Source: RBG-16-57-11 sp964503145 (lineage in GTDB: Bacteria > Chloroflexota > Anaerolineae > Anaerolineales > UBA4823). Taken from it: 64,000 nucleotides of DNA. Shown here one piece after another: positions 1 through 9,274 of the stretch. The notes under the pieces are model-generated. The model was given only the letters and a program-made list of their open reading frames with translations. It did no database searches and was not told where the DNA came from. The stretch covers positions 1 through 64,000 of the forward strand of contig CAZCYV010000011.1 in assembly GCA_964503145.1 (NCBI GenBank). The letters run 5' to 3'. The position numbers were made by a program, and so were the translations under genes. Within the stretch, counting starts at the first letter, position 1; each line of letters starts with the position of its first letter.

Positions 1-2999
1 GGGTGGTGGATGGAGACAAACGCCCCCGCCTGGCCGTTAGAATACTGATGGCTGCCATCCGTCAGCCAGGTTCCTGCAACCACCGGCCACCCCGACGAGG
101 CGCCATTGAAGGAGAAATGCATTGGTATGGCCGCGGAAGTCGCAGAGCGCATCGTCAATGGCAGGAATACCGGCGGCGCGGTTTGCGCCTGGCAGGTGTA
201 GATGCGCACATCATCGATGCACCAGCCATAGTTGTCAATCGAGTGATCCGTGCCGATGCGGAAACGGAAGCGGGCTGTCTGCCCGGCTAGATCGCTCAAA
301 TTCAACCGACTGCTGCGCAAACCGTTGCTATTGCCGGTGAAAGCGGAGCGCCCTGCCAGGGGGTTGGATGAACCAGGGTCGATCGCGCCATTGTAACTGC
401 CGGCGTCAAACAGGCCGGCGGCGTCTGTCCAACCGCCGCCTGTAGTGTATTCCAACACGCCGCCGTCGTAGTTCTGCTCGAAAGTATAGGACTGGCGAAA
501 ATACATAAACACTGAGCTGCTGGCAGGCAGGCTTACGCCGGCGTTCATCTGAGCGTAATAATCCGATGGGCCGACGTTGGCGTAGCCCCACAGATTGTAG
601 CCCAGGCTGCCGTAGGTGGTGTCCCGACCGAAGGGGTTATTGGATTGGGGGTAGTACCAGGTGTTAGTGCCTGAAATTGCCCCAAGCCCCCAGCGTGCGC
701 TGACCGGGTTCTCGAAGTCGTCGTAGAACAGGTACTGCGGCGTGCCGTGGTACAGGGCGGCCCAGTCGACTTCCAGGCGGTTGCCTGTGGCGTTGGAGTT
801 GTACATTAAGACACCCGCATTACCACTGCGATGGGTGGCGTCGCTGCCCGACCAGATCAAACGATCGTTTACGTAGAAATCCAATCTTGGACCTTGAGCC
901 ATCACTCGCAAGGTATTCCAGGCATCTCCGGTGTTAATCGCCTCGTGAATAGTCCAAGGCTGGAGCGTCGTGTAATGACCATCGTCAAAGCGAAGGACGT
1001 CGAAATAGCCGTTACGGTTAATGAAAAAGCCATAGCCGCTGTGCCACAAGTTCATATCCCCCAATGGAAGGGGCTCGCCGCGCACTACGACTCCGTGGAT
1101 GGCTCCAGAGTCCCCGTAACGTCGCAGGGAGACCTGGTAATCGATATCCTGGAAGGTCTGGTTGTAGAAGGCGGTCGCCGAGGTACCAGCGCCAGCGCCG
1201 GTGGTGTATAGCACCTCGTCATTCACATACCAAGCTCCCGCCGCAGAGTACCAACCTGGCGCCGTGCCATTGAAGGAGGAGTCTATGCCGACCAGGGCGC
1301 ACATGGGGGTGTCATAGGCAGTGCAGGAGCCGGGCTGCAGGTTCATTTCGGTGGCTGCTACAGCCTCACGCACCGCGTTACAATCGGCCGATGTGATGGA
1401 TGCCGTGCCGATCAGGCTGGTGCAGGCCTGGCTGAGCAGCACGCCCAGGTCCTGGTAATCGCTGCCAGAGGTGAGCAGGTATCGCTGGGTCTCATACCAG
1501 ATGCGGGCGGATTTGGGTATTCCAATGCCGCTAACCGTGTAGCCATTGAATGTTTCACCGGCAGTCATCAGGAAAGCGGCCTTATTAGCCACGCCGCTGT
1601 TGGTATGTACGCCGCCGCTATCGTTGGAGCCGCAGTAATAGTTTGGGCTGCCCATGCGATCTGGGTCGCCATACAGGGTAGGATCTTTCATGCTGCGATT
1701 GGCTCCGCCGACCAGGTCTTCGCCGTGTAACCAGGCGACCTCTGCAGAATCGTTATCCCGGCCATTGGTGTAACTCAGATCCACGAACTCACCGAAGATG
1801 TCTGACAACGCCTCATTGATAGCGCCTGACTGCATGTAGTAATACAAGTGCGACTCGTGTTCGGTCACGCCGTGGGTCAACTCATGGGCGACGATATCAT
1901 CCGCGGCGGCGAAGCCCTGACCAAAGACCATCTGCGTGCCATTCCAGAAAGCATTGGCGAATGGGCAACTCGTCGAGCTGGGACAGTAGAGCACCGTGGC
2001 GACCAGCGGCATCCCTACTCCATCGATACCGTCGCGCCCGAAGTTGGTATTGTAGTAATCGTAGGTAAAGCCGAGGTAATCATAGGCATTGTCCACTTCC
2101 AGATTGCCAGTGGCTGCGCCGCCCTCGATCCTCACCGGGCCGTTGCCTGGCAGGCCGTAGCTGGCGTTATTCTGGTTGTTGTAGATCAAGCGCGAGCGGG
2201 CGGTGTCGATCTGGCTAAAGTGCAGCGCCACATAGCCGGTGCTGGCATCCACCAACACCAGTTCGCGGATGTCGCCGCGCTCGGGAGCAGTCACCTCGAT
2301 GCGCCAAACCAGGCGGTTTTCTTGTTCTTGCTGTGCATCCAGCAATGCCGGATTATAGATCCACAATTCTGGTGTAGAAGCCTGCAACTCTTCGCCAGGG
2401 AGAGCGTAGGCCTTGGCAATGGCTTCGATGGCTGTCCGCTGAGCGGCATCGGCATCGACGCGCGGGACAAAAATGGCCGTATTGTACAATGTCGGCTCGT
2501 CAAAGGGCGAGATTTCGCCGCTTACCGAGATCACGTTTAGCGCTGGGTCAAGCTGCACCACCAGCTCGCCCGCCAGGACGGGGAGGCCCTGCTGCACCTG
2601 CTGGAAGCGCACGAACGAGCGCCCGTCCTCGGTGCTTTGCTGGCGCATCAATTCGAGTTGGTTCTCTGCATCCTTCAAACCGAACAACTCGCCCTGGGCC
2701 GCCAGGAAACTACGCGCTGCCGTTTCGGCGGTCGCACCCGCGGCCAGCGGGGCAGGCTGTGGGATGGCAGCGCCCGAGCGGGTGCCGAGGAAGCGCACTT
2801 TACCCGTGGCGGCGTGATAGTAGATTTGCCAGTCCTGAGGACTGCCAGGGCTAACCTGCTGCATGGCCTCGTCCAGCGTTGTCTGGATGAGGCCATCGGG
2901 GGTGGGCGGCGTCTGTCCGCGGCCTGCCGAAGTTGAAAAGGCACTGACGATGAGCACAAAGATGCTCGCCAGCGCAATTAGATTGAACCTGGATCTCAT
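1..2999 (-). CDS. Secreted M4 family (thermolysin-like) metallopeptidase, 3' end cut by window edge
   Basis: Zinc endopeptidase predicted to be secreted and to degrade extracellular protein. The reading frame is open from an ATG at 2999 to base 1 (at least 999 residues). The N-terminus is a signal peptide (RSRFNLIALASIFVLIVSAF), followed by a fungalysin/thermolysin-type propeptide to about residue 300. The catalytic domain has HELTH at residues 372-376, the third zinc ligand Glu at 396 in NEALSDIFGEF (20 residues after the second His, as in thermolysin) and GGVHTNSGVANKAAF, which carries the M4 transition-state His. Downstream come a LamG/concanavalin-like segment (about 1270 down to 700) and a beta-rich domain (about 690 to 250). 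AGGAGG lies 7 nt before the ATG. The C-terminus and any cell-anchoring domain lie outside the window. The family call is firm; the C-terminal domain names are less so. Confidence 0.92.
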   Translation of the reverse strand, partial: MRSRFNLIALASIFVLIVSAFSTSAGRGQTPPTPDGLIQTTLDEAMQQVSPGSPQDWQIYYHAATGKVRFLGTRSGAAIPQPAPLAAGATAETAARSFLAAQGELFGLKDAENQLELMRQQSTEDGRSFVRFQQVQQGLPVLAGELVVQLDPALNVISVSGEISPFDEPTLYNTAIFVPRVDADAAQRTAIEAIAKAYALPGEELQASTPELWIYNPALLDAQQEQENRLVWRIEVTAPERGDIRELVLVDASTGYVALHFSQIDTARSRLIYNNQNNASYGLPGNGPVRIEGGAATGNLEVDNAYDYLGFTYDYYNTNFGRDGIDGVGMPLVATVLYCPSSTSCPFANAFWNGTQMVFGQGFAAADDIVAHELTHGVTEHESHLYYYMQSGAINEALSDIFGEFVDLSYTNGRDNDSAEVAWLHGEDLVGGANRSMKDPTLYGDPDRMGSPNYYCGSNDSGGVHTNSGVANKAAFLMTAGETFNGYTVSGIGIPKSARIWYETQRYLLTSGSDYQDLGVLLSQACTSLIGTASITSADCNAVREAVAATEMNLQPGSCTAYDTPMCALVGIDSSFNGTAPGWYSAAGAWYVNDEVLYTTGAGAGTSATAFYNQTFQDIDYQVSLRRYGDSGAIHGVVVRGEPLPLGDMNLWHSGYGFFINRNGYFDVLRFDDGHYTTLQPWTIHEAINTGDAWNTLRVMAQGPRLDFYVNDRLIWSGSDATHRSGNAGVLMYNSNATGNRLEVDWAALYHGTPQYLFYDDFENPVSARWGLGAISGTNTWYYPQSNNPFGRDTTYGSLGYNLWGYANVGPSDYYAQMNAGVSLPASSSVFMYFRQSYTFEQNYDGGVLEYTTGGGWTDAAGLFDAGSYNGAIDPGSSNPLAGRSAFTGNSNGLRSSRLNLSDLAGQTARFRFRIGTDHSIDNYGWCIDDVRIYTCQAQTAPPVFLPLTMRSATSAAIPMHFSFNGASSGWPVVAGTWLTDGSHQYSNGQAGAFVSIHH

Positions 3000-3378
3000 G
3001 ATGGCCTCCTTTCAGGCGCGTTGCAAGAATAAAAAGTCCATCCTTCGATCTGCTAGAAAGCGCGGCGTCGGGGGTGCAGGGACAGCCTGCCTGGCGCATG
3101 AATGACCCCTCGAGGGTTGCGCTGCTGCAGGCGAGCGATGTGCTGTGTCGTAAAAATTATAGCAATTTTCTGAGGCCGATTCAATAGACAGCAGGGCAAA
3201 TTAATATGCTCGGCCACTTTTCTGCATGCGCTGAACCAGGCCGGGGCGGTCACTGCGAGCTGGCTGCTGGGTCTCGCCGTCGTCGCGCATTATGTCATCT
3301 CATTCGATCGTATCCTTTGGCTGTTGAGACAATAAACGAGCGACGGCTGTTCGAGCGGATCGGCTGAGCCGGCGAGGC
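3000..3378. other. Intergenic region between M4 peptidase and the CHAT gene
   Basis: No intact gene is visible. The left part carries the peptidase promoter and leader. On the plus strand, 3174-3335 is an open frame without a start codon that would encode a hydrophobic C-terminal tail (core SWLLGLAVVAHYVISF). It may be the decayed end of a lost membrane protein or chance. No clear terminator was found for the CHAT gene that ends at 3379. Confidence 0.5.
3156..3184 (-). promoter_or_regulatory. Predicted sigma70-type promoter for the M4 peptidase gene
   Basis: On the minus strand TTGAAT (3184-3179) and TATAAT (3161-3156) are separated by 17 nt. They lie about 157 nt upstream of the peptidase ATG, so a long untranslated leader is implied. 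The -10 is perfect and the -35 matches four of six positions. Prediction only. Confidence 0.5.
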
Positions 3379-5031
3379 TTAAATCACCCTGGCGCCGCAG
3401 TTAGGACAAAACTTCGCTTCAAGGGTCAACTTATTTCCGCAATTGGCGCAGAAGTTCGCCGTTTTCTTCAATGGGCTGCCGCACTGGAAGCAGAACTTTG
3501 CTCCTGCCTGGTTAGGTGCGTTGCAGTTAGGGCAGATAATATTATCTGCCGAGGCCGTCTCGGGAGAAGTTGTTGGAGATTGAGCAGACGGGGCAGATAG
3601 GCCGCCGATTGTGCCGGCTTTAACCCCGATCATGACGCCATCGACTCTTTCTGCTTCTCCTTCTACTCGGATCTCACCGCCCGAAATATTTTCCGCTTCT
3701 ATCTGGATGACAGCGCCCTCGACCTTTTTGACCTTCAAATATGACTCGATGGAGCCGGCCTGAATCACTCCAGCTTCGATGGCTTTGTAAACCCCTCTTG
3801 GGCCAATCGTATCCAGGCTCTTCTTGACGGAAATCTTCAACGCTTGTTCAGCTCTGTGACGTTCGTCTTCATCCGTAATGGCTGTCAGGCGGAAATCCTG
3901 GTCGGCGCGCAGGTAGAGTGTTGGCACACCCCAGTCTCGCCACAGCTTTCCCAGTTCGGGGCTCTCCCGCAGCGGATGTAAATCGTTGAACACCGTCAAC
4001 CGTCCGGTCGATACCGCCTGATCCAGGGTCTGCCCGGCCGCCAGCGCCGCGTAGAAGCCGGTCATGAAGTGGATCGCCGCCCGATCGGAGATTTTGTACT
4101 GCATGGCGATCACGGCGGGGATACCCACCTCCATTAGCGCTGCTGCAACCCCGCTCCAGCGGTTCTGGCCGTCTCGCCGTCCGGTCAGACAGGCTCCGAG
4201 TACGACAAGCTGCACCCCGCGCCCGCTGAGGTTGGCCGCGATCTGCTCAGAGGGGACAGAGACTGGTTGCTGGTCATCGTCTTCGAAGATCAACGCTCCC
4301 TGACCTTCGATGGTGAGCGGCAAGGCCCCCATTTCGGCGTCGAAGTCGCCATGGCCTGCGAAATGGAAGATATCTACTCCACCCGCAAGGCGGCGCGCCA
4401 GGTCGGAGGCCCTGGCATGCTCCCACGGCTCGAAGTGCAAACCCGAGATGCCAGCCAGTATCGCGGCCAGTTGATTTTTCTCACGCTCCAGGTCGAGCGC
4501 CTCGAAACCGCTTGTGGGGCAGGCCATAGCCGCCAGGATGCGCCGTGGGCGTGGGGTGGCGTCGAAGTCCGCTGGCGCGCCCAGGTGCTCATGGCGCACA
4601 ACCGAAATGCGCGGGTCGAGCGCCAGAAAGCCGGTGATATCTTTGTCGCTTTCCTTCGCATCCCCGGCGCGAGAGATATACATGTATTCCCACGGCAGGT
4701 CGGCCAGACCAGATGGGAGCCTCAGGCGCAGTCGCAGACCCTGCCCCTTTTCTAAGCGATCCAGGCTGCGGACGAACAGGGCGCGCAAGCGCTCCGGCAG
4801 CAGCAGGTCGGCGAGCGCCTCCCCCAGGGCAATCAGCCCTGAGAGGGCCAGAGAGCGCCGCTCCAGGTGAAATGCGAGTTGGTTCAAGCCTTGTGGAATG
4901 GTGCGCCTGACAGCTTCGCCCTCTCCGGCAGGCGAGCGGAGCACCGAGACCTCGAAGCTCCGCTCGCCGGTGGGGCTTTGCTCTAAGTGATCGACCAGGA
5001 TTTCGAATTCCCGATATGCTGGCGTGGTCAT
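3379..5031 (-). CDS. CHAT-domain (caspase-like) protease with two C-terminal zinc ribbons
   Basis: Predicted cysteine protease of the CHAT family (clan CD, separase/caspase fold), 550 aa. The catalytic pair is visible: His227 in HFAGHGDF and Cys281 in VVLGACLTG, followed by GIPAVIAMQYKISD, a typical CHAT strand. The N-terminal 110 residues resemble the region that usually precedes CHAT domains (DLPWEYMYI). Residues 405-478 form a Gly/Val/Ile-rich segment with alternating charges and no assigned family. The C-terminus has eight cysteines in two CxxC-x10-CxxC ribbons (C500, C503, C514, C517; C528, C531, C542, C545). It is cytoplasmic, with no signal peptide. It starts 8 nt after the stop of the clostripain-like gene and is the last gene of a three-gene operon with a second clan CD protease and a lipase. 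Its substrate is unknown; the context suggests a protease cascade. Confidence 0.88.
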   Translation of the reverse strand: MTTPAYREFEILVDHLEQSPTGERSFEVSVLRSPAGEGEAVRRTIPQGLNQLAFHLERRSLALSGLIALGEALADLLLPERLRALFVRSLDRLEKGQGLRLRLRLPSGLADLPWEYMYISRAGDAKESDKDITGFLALDPRISVVRHEHLGAPADFDATPRPRRILAAMACPTSGFEALDLEREKNQLAAILAGISGLHFEPWEHARASDLARRLAGGVDIFHFAGHGDFDAEMGALPLTIEGQGALIFEDDDQQPVSVPSEQIAANLSGRGVQLVVLGACLTGRRDGQNRWSGVAAALMEVGIPAVIAMQYKISDRAAIHFMTGFYAALAAGQTLDQAVSTGRLTVFNDLHPLRESPELGKLWRDWGVPTLYLRADQDFRLTAITDEDERHRAEQALKISVKKSLDTIGPRGVYKAIEAGVIQAGSIESYLKVKKVEGAVIQIEAENISGGEIRVEGEAERVDGVMIGVKAGTIGGLSAPSAQSPTTSPETASADNIICPNCNAPNQAGAKFCFQCGSPLKKTANFCANCGNKLTLEAKFCPNCGARVI

Positions 5032-5039
5032 CTTGGCAG

Positions 5040-6266
5040 TCAGATTTGATAAGCTTCCACCAGGTTCACCCAGCGATGTCGACGGGCAAATTCAAGCTCT
5101 GGGTAGAAGCGCGACATGCCCTTCAGGGCCGGCAGGTAGATGGTGATGCCGCCGCAGCGTTCGACCTTCTTGCCATTGTGTCTCTCGGCCACGATATAGC
5201 GATCTAGTCCCTGCGCCAACACCGACCGGACTTCCTGGCAAGCCTGGCGCACCGCCGGGCTGGTGGGCTGTTTTTCCAGCTCTTCGCAAAACTGGGGGAT
5301 GTCCACCAGCGTATCTCCCCAAAAGCGGGTGGTGCGAAACATGGCGTTCCACAGGTTGAAACGCATCTGATCGCGATCTTCCGCGGTCAGAGCGTCAGCC
5401 AGGGCGTCGAGCGGGCCGGTCACCTCATCGAAGCGCGCCAGATCCAACGCAGTCTGGGTCACTGCGTCGGTGTAGCCGCGATCGATATAGGATTGGATGT
5501 AGTCGTGGACGATATGCTCTGCCACCTGCGCCGTGGGTAAGTCGGGCTCTTCTACCAGATGCTTCAGCACACGCTCATACGGCCAGCCATCGTTTGGTTC
5601 TGACTCTTCCGAGGCAACTAAATATTTCACATAAGGGCGCACCTGGTAAGCCACTTCCAGATTGCTCATCAGACAGGCATCCATCCCTAAGAGATCGATC
5701 TCCTTTCCCAGGGTGGCCCTGGCGTTGACCAGTACTTTTTCCAATTCCAGCGTATCGAGCGAATGCCCTGAGCCGTCGTCCACACAGATAGCGCGCTCTC
5801 CCGCTGTTGGAAGCTGAAAGATGCGCTCCAGGCTGGTGCGAAAGATCACCTTGCCCATCGCAGATGCAGAGCGGTCAGCGGCTTCCTTAGAGTTGTAATT
5901 CGGCGCGTTGACGGAGCGAGCGATCTTGTCGATCTCGGCGGGTTCCCAGGCGCTGCCATGGCTCCACAGCACCAGCGCATAGCGCTCTGCAGGGTACTGT
6001 TGGGCCGTCCAGGTGATGAAGTCTTCGAGCACCTGTGGATCGCCGGAGTCGGTCTCGCCCATGGTCATGACTTCGTCCGGCTGGCCGTCAGATAACACGC
6101 GGTAGCGCCGGGTGCCGCGGTCTCCTGCGTTGTCAAACTCCATGATGATGTTCACTTCAGGGGTAGAGCCCACCTGGCGCATCTCATTCAGGTCTTTGTC
6201 CCCTGCGGTTGACAGGTTATTGTCCCCAGCCATGTACACCATGAAAGTCCATTTTGCCTTGTCCAT
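5040..6266 (-). CDS. Clostripain family (C11) cysteine protease
   Basis: Predicted caspase-fold endopeptidase of family C11, 408 aa, apparently cytoplasmic because no signal peptide is present. The family signature is clear from the first residues (WTFMVYMAGDNNL). The catalytic His is H103 in LWSHGSAW and the nucleophile is C198 in LGMDACLMSNLEVAYQ, followed by YLVASEESEPNDGWPYE. Secreted clostripains carry a signal peptide and a processing segment; neither is obvious here. The Shine-Dalgarno GGAGGAGG overlaps the last codons of the lipase gene and the ATG sits 4 nt after the lipase stop, which implies translational coupling. Family members prefer Arg or Lys at P1; specificity here is not deducible. 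Its operon partners suggest that it acts together with the CHAT protease and the lipase. Confidence 0.9.
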   Translation of the reverse strand: MDKAKWTFMVYMAGDNNLSTAGDKDLNEMRQVGSTPEVNIIMEFDNAGDRGTRRYRVLSDGQPDEVMTMGETDSGDPQVLEDFITWTAQQYPAERYALVLWSHGSAWEPAEIDKIARSVNAPNYNSKEAADRSASAMGKVIFRTSLERIFQLPTAGERAICVDDGSGHSLDTLELEKVLVNARATLGKEIDLLGMDACLMSNLEVAYQVRPYVKYLVASEESEPNDGWPYERVLKHLVEEPDLPTAQVAEHIVHDYIQSYIDRGYTDAVTQTALDLARFDEVTGPLDALADALTAEDRDQMRFNLWNAMFRTTRFWGDTLVDIPQFCEELEKQPTSPAVRQACQEVRSVLAQGLDRYIVAERHNGKKVERCGGITIYLPALKGMSRFYPELEFARRHRWVNLVEAYQI

Positions 6267-6270
6267 GAGG

Positions 6271-7743
6271 TTATACCTCCTCCACCATAATCATCTCGGT
6301 TAATGTGATCGGCTCCATGCCCGGCGCCTGGATATCGGTGACCAGGTCGTAATAGCCCTGCGCCTCCGGGGCGCTGATCGCGCCAGCATATTCGCCGGAT
6401 ACCTCTGTGGCCTCCAGGCGGGCGCGCTTCATGATAGCGAACGTCTGGCTGGGGTCGTTGCCGGGCAGGGCGCTCTTCCAGACCAGGGCTGTGTGAATGG
6501 CGGCGTCGGTGATCGGCGGGCGCGATCCCTGCTCGTCCGTTTCACCGAAGACTTTAGCGGTCAACTGAATGGTTTCTCCAGGAGCGTAGCTATCGCGCTC
6601 GGGTTCGAACAGCACGAAAAACCGTTCGCTCATGCTGGCAGCCCGGAAGCCGCCGCGGAATTTGTCCAGGAGCTCCCAACGCAAAAACTCCAGTACGGGC
6701 GGCGCAACGTAGATGTCGCCATGGGTGGCGACAAAGGGGAGACGGCTGGTGGCGTTTGGATGAACAGCGCTACGCTCAGGCACGGTGCCGTCGCCTGATT
6801 CGAGCGATTGCCACTTGATTTCTTGCCATTTTCCGGTGGGAGTGTTGAACAGCACACCATTGGTCAGGGTGGGCAATTTGCGCCCAAAGACGCAGATGGT
6901 CTCGACGCTGAGACTGGTGCCCAGCTCTTCGTTGAACTTCTTGCCATCTTTGAGCATCTCCAGGTGATGGGGATCGCTTAACCAGCCCCTGCCGTCGAAT
7001 GGATCAACCACCTGGTTGTTCACGTCTTGCAGAAACGGGTTTTGCACCGGGATGAGCTGATAGGCAGACGGGAATGTGCGGATCAGATCGCGGGTGCGCG
7101 CCTGGATGTTGAACAAATTGAAGCTGCCCCGAAACAGTGTCTCCAGACCTTCGAACATGATCTTGGTCGCTTTGGGGGCGCCGTCCCACGGGGATCCCAT
7201 CAAGAACAGGCGTCCCACTCGCTCTGCGCCGCCTTCCTTCTCGATATACCAGCGCGAGACAATCCCGCCATTGCTGTGCCCGATCAGCCAGGCCTTGGCG
7301 CCAGGGTGCAGTGCGCTCCAACGCTCAACCGCCTCGCCCAGTTGCCGCCCGGAGACACGGTTGTCTTGCCGCCAATCATAGGCGAAAGTATAGAGATTGC
7401 GCTCGCTCTCGGGCAGGTTTGGGTCGCCTACATAGCCAAGCGCCTCCAATGCCTGGATCAAACGCCCATAATGCTCCTGTTTCGCCCAAGGGGGGACGAA
7501 CAGGAGTTCATCCACAATGCCTGCCGGTTCCAGTTCGTCGTTTGGAAAGGCCATTTGCTCGAACAATTCATCCAGCCAGTCATCCCAGCGCAATGGACTG
7601 AGCGGGATGGAGCGAAAATCCACCCAAACGATCTTGCCGGTTGCCTTGTTGCGCAACCTGCTTCCCATGTAGCCGGGGACGATCACCAGAAAATGGGGTG
7701 GGATCTCTTGGGGTGAAGCTGGATCGGGACTGAGGTTGGTCAT
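6271..7743 (-). CDS. LCAT-like alpha/beta-hydrolase (lipase/acyltransferase)
   Basis: Predicted serine hydrolase of the lecithin:cholesterol acyltransferase/PGAP1-like group, 490 aa. Visible motifs are FLVIVPGYMGSRL (oxyanion strand), FAYDWR (the LCAT YDWR signature, about residues 120-125) and the nucleophile elbow GHSNGG with Ser157. The GDGTVPERSA segment and a later THGD probably carry the Asp and His of the triad. The C-terminal 110 residues look like a beta-sandwich (ERFFVLFEPERDSYAPGETIQLTAKVFGE). No signal peptide is seen. The start at 7743 was chosen because AGGAG lies 7 nt upstream; the frame stays open for 67 more codons without a good ribosome site. It is the first gene of an operon with two caspase-like proteases, so the lipase could be their effector or target, which is inference. 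Confidence 0.82.
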   Translation of the reverse strand: MTNLSPDPASPQEIPPHFLVIVPGYMGSRLRNKATGKIVWVDFRSIPLSPLRWDDWLDELFEQMAFPNDELEPAGIVDELLFVPPWAKQEHYGRLIQALEALGYVGDPNLPESERNLYTFAYDWRQDNRVSGRQLGEAVERWSALHPGAKAWLIGHSNGGIVSRWYIEKEGGAERVGRLFLMGSPWDGAPKATKIMFEGLETLFRGSFNLFNIQARTRDLIRTFPSAYQLIPVQNPFLQDVNNQVVDPFDGRGWLSDPHHLEMLKDGKKFNEELGTSLSVETICVFGRKLPTLTNGVLFNTPTGKWQEIKWQSLESGDGTVPERSAVHPNATSRLPFVATHGDIYVAPPVLEFLRWELLDKFRGGFRAASMSERFFVLFEPERDSYAPGETIQLTAKVFGETDEQGSRPPITDAAIHTALVWKSALPGNDPSQTFAIMKRARLEATEVSGEYAGAISAPEAQGYYDLVTDIQAPGMEPITLTEMIMVEEV

Positions 7744-8099
7744 TGAGTTTCTCCTGTTCGTTTCTGCAAATGAGAATATGGAATCCGGCAGCGCAAGCGT
7801 GGTGGTGATCGGACAAAAGTTGAAAGCAAACCGTTGTATGCCGCCCAGAAACTGTGAAATTGAGACTATTCGATAAAAAATGCCGGAATTGTCTGGGATA
7901 CCCCAGGTATTGTACCAGATACTTATGAAAAGCTCAGGATTCATGCGATTTTATTGGCGTGATGCAATCCTGATGCTCTCTCATTATATACTCGTTTTCC
8001 AAAGAATCAACATCTACCTGGTTGAGTTCGATGAACCTCAATTTCGGAACCTTGATGTACAATATCCAACGTTCAGTCAGCAGACCTTTGGAGTATCCT
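7744..8099. other. Divergent intergenic region between lipase operon and membrane protein gene
   Basis: No gene, RNA or strong hairpin was recognised. The region separates two divergent genes and must contain the promoter of the lipase/protease operon, but no convincing -35/-10 pair was found on either strand. TACAAT-like and TATACT-like boxes occur (for example TATACT at 7987-7992) without good partners. Confidence 0.4.
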
Positions 8100-9212
8100 A
8101 TGAACGCATCCGATGCGGTTGATCGCTCGCTTACCCTTCGTCGGGGGGCAGAACGATATCTGCTCATCAGCCTGATATGTTTTGCGCTGAGTGTGATGGT
8201 TGTGCGTCTGTTCCTGGAGTTGACAGGTTATCCGCAGATTGGAAATGCTACGCTGCATATTGCGCATGTGTTATGGGGTGGTTTGCTTTTGTTCATCGCC
8301 GGGCTGTTGCCGCTGGTATTGGCGAATGGCTGGGCGTTCGATCTCAGCGCTGTGCTCAACGGTGTGGGCATGGGCCTGTTCATCGACGAGGTGGGCAAGT
8401 TTGTCACCCAAACCAACGACTACTTCTATCCGCCAGCGGCCCCGATTATCTATGCTTTCTTTTTGCTGATCGTGCTGTTATACCTGCAAATTCGGCGGTC
8501 AGATCATCTGACTCCACGTCGGGCGATGTATCAGGCTTTGCACGATCTTGGCGAGGTGCTCGACCACGATTTGCAGGCTGAGGAAAAGGCGCAAATCAGC
8601 GCAAGGCTCGAGTACGTTATTCAGCACGCGCCAGACACAAATCTGGGCTACCTGGCCCAGGCGTTGGCTCAATTTCTGCAAAACGAAGCGCTATATCTAA
8701 GCCGCCGTCCGCGCACCGTCGCCAAGCGCTTGCAAGAGACGTTGCGCCAATTCGAGCAACACGTCCGCTCTTCCTGGCTGAACGAACAGCGCTTCCGTTT
8801 GCTGCTGGCATTCCTGCTCTTACTATTCGCTGGATGGGCGCTGGCGGGCCTGGGGGTTTTGCTCGCCAGCCTTTTTGCGGGGGGCGGCCTGACAGCCTAC
8901 TTCATCCAGGTCATGCGAAATAGCGATGTCCAGAGTTTGAACGCCTTGCGTTTCACTTTCATCCGGGTAGTGCTGGAGGGAGGGTTGAGCCTGTTGCAAC
9001 TTGCCGCGGCTTTTTTGCTACTTCGCGGTCGCCGGGTATTTGGAGTGCGCCTGGCGGTCTTGAGCCTGGTGATGATGCTGACCACCGTCGATCTGTTAGT
9101 CTTTTACCTGGACCAGTTTTCGGCCTCGATCACGGTGCTGGCGCAGTTTGGGTTGCTGCTGTTGCTCTTCTTGTACCGCGATATCTATCTCAGACAACAG
9201 GCTCAGCCGTAA
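8100..9212 (+). CDS. Multi-pass membrane protein of unknown function
   Basis: 370 aa integral membrane protein. About four hydrophobic segments lie in the first half (for example LISLICFALSVMVVRLFLEL and IIYAFFLLIVLLYLQI) and about five in the second (LLAFLLLLFAGWALAGLGVLL to LAQFGLLLLLFLYRDIYL). They are separated by a cytoplasmic, charged, helical segment at about 150-245. A conserved-looking GMGLFIDEVGKFVTQTNDYFYP stretch sits in a membrane loop. No enzyme motif is recognised. The start at 8100 was chosen because GGAG precedes it; upstream in-frame starts at 8022 (TTG) and 8031 (ATG) lack ribosome sites. It is followed in the same direction by the AlaX gene after 62 nt. Confidence 0.7.
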   Translation: MNASDAVDRSLTLRRGAERYLLISLICFALSVMVVRLFLELTGYPQIGNATLHIAHVLWGGLLLFIAGLLPLVLANGWAFDLSAVLNGVGMGLFIDEVGKFVTQTNDYFYPPAAPIIYAFFLLIVLLYLQIRRSDHLTPRRAMYQALHDLGEVLDHDLQAEEKAQISARLEYVIQHAPDTNLGYLAQALAQFLQNEALYLSRRPRTVAKRLQETLRQFEQHVRSSWLNEQRFRLLLAFLLLLFAGWALAGLGVLLASLFAGGGLTAYFIQVMRNSDVQSLNALRFTFIRVVLEGGLSLLQLAAAFLLLRGRRVFGVRLAVLSLVMMLTTVDLLVFYLDQFSASITVLAQFGLLLLLFLYRDIYLRQQAQP

Positions 9213-9274
9213 TAAGCGCAGGGAACTACTTCTCTCCTCCAAAACTTATCGATAGCGACTATACTTACCTGGCT

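Noticed and set aside
1848..2540. Plus-strand open frame opposite the M4 peptidase catalytic region
   Set aside because: It is the complement of the HELTH-containing domain and lacks a ribosome site or recognisable protein features.
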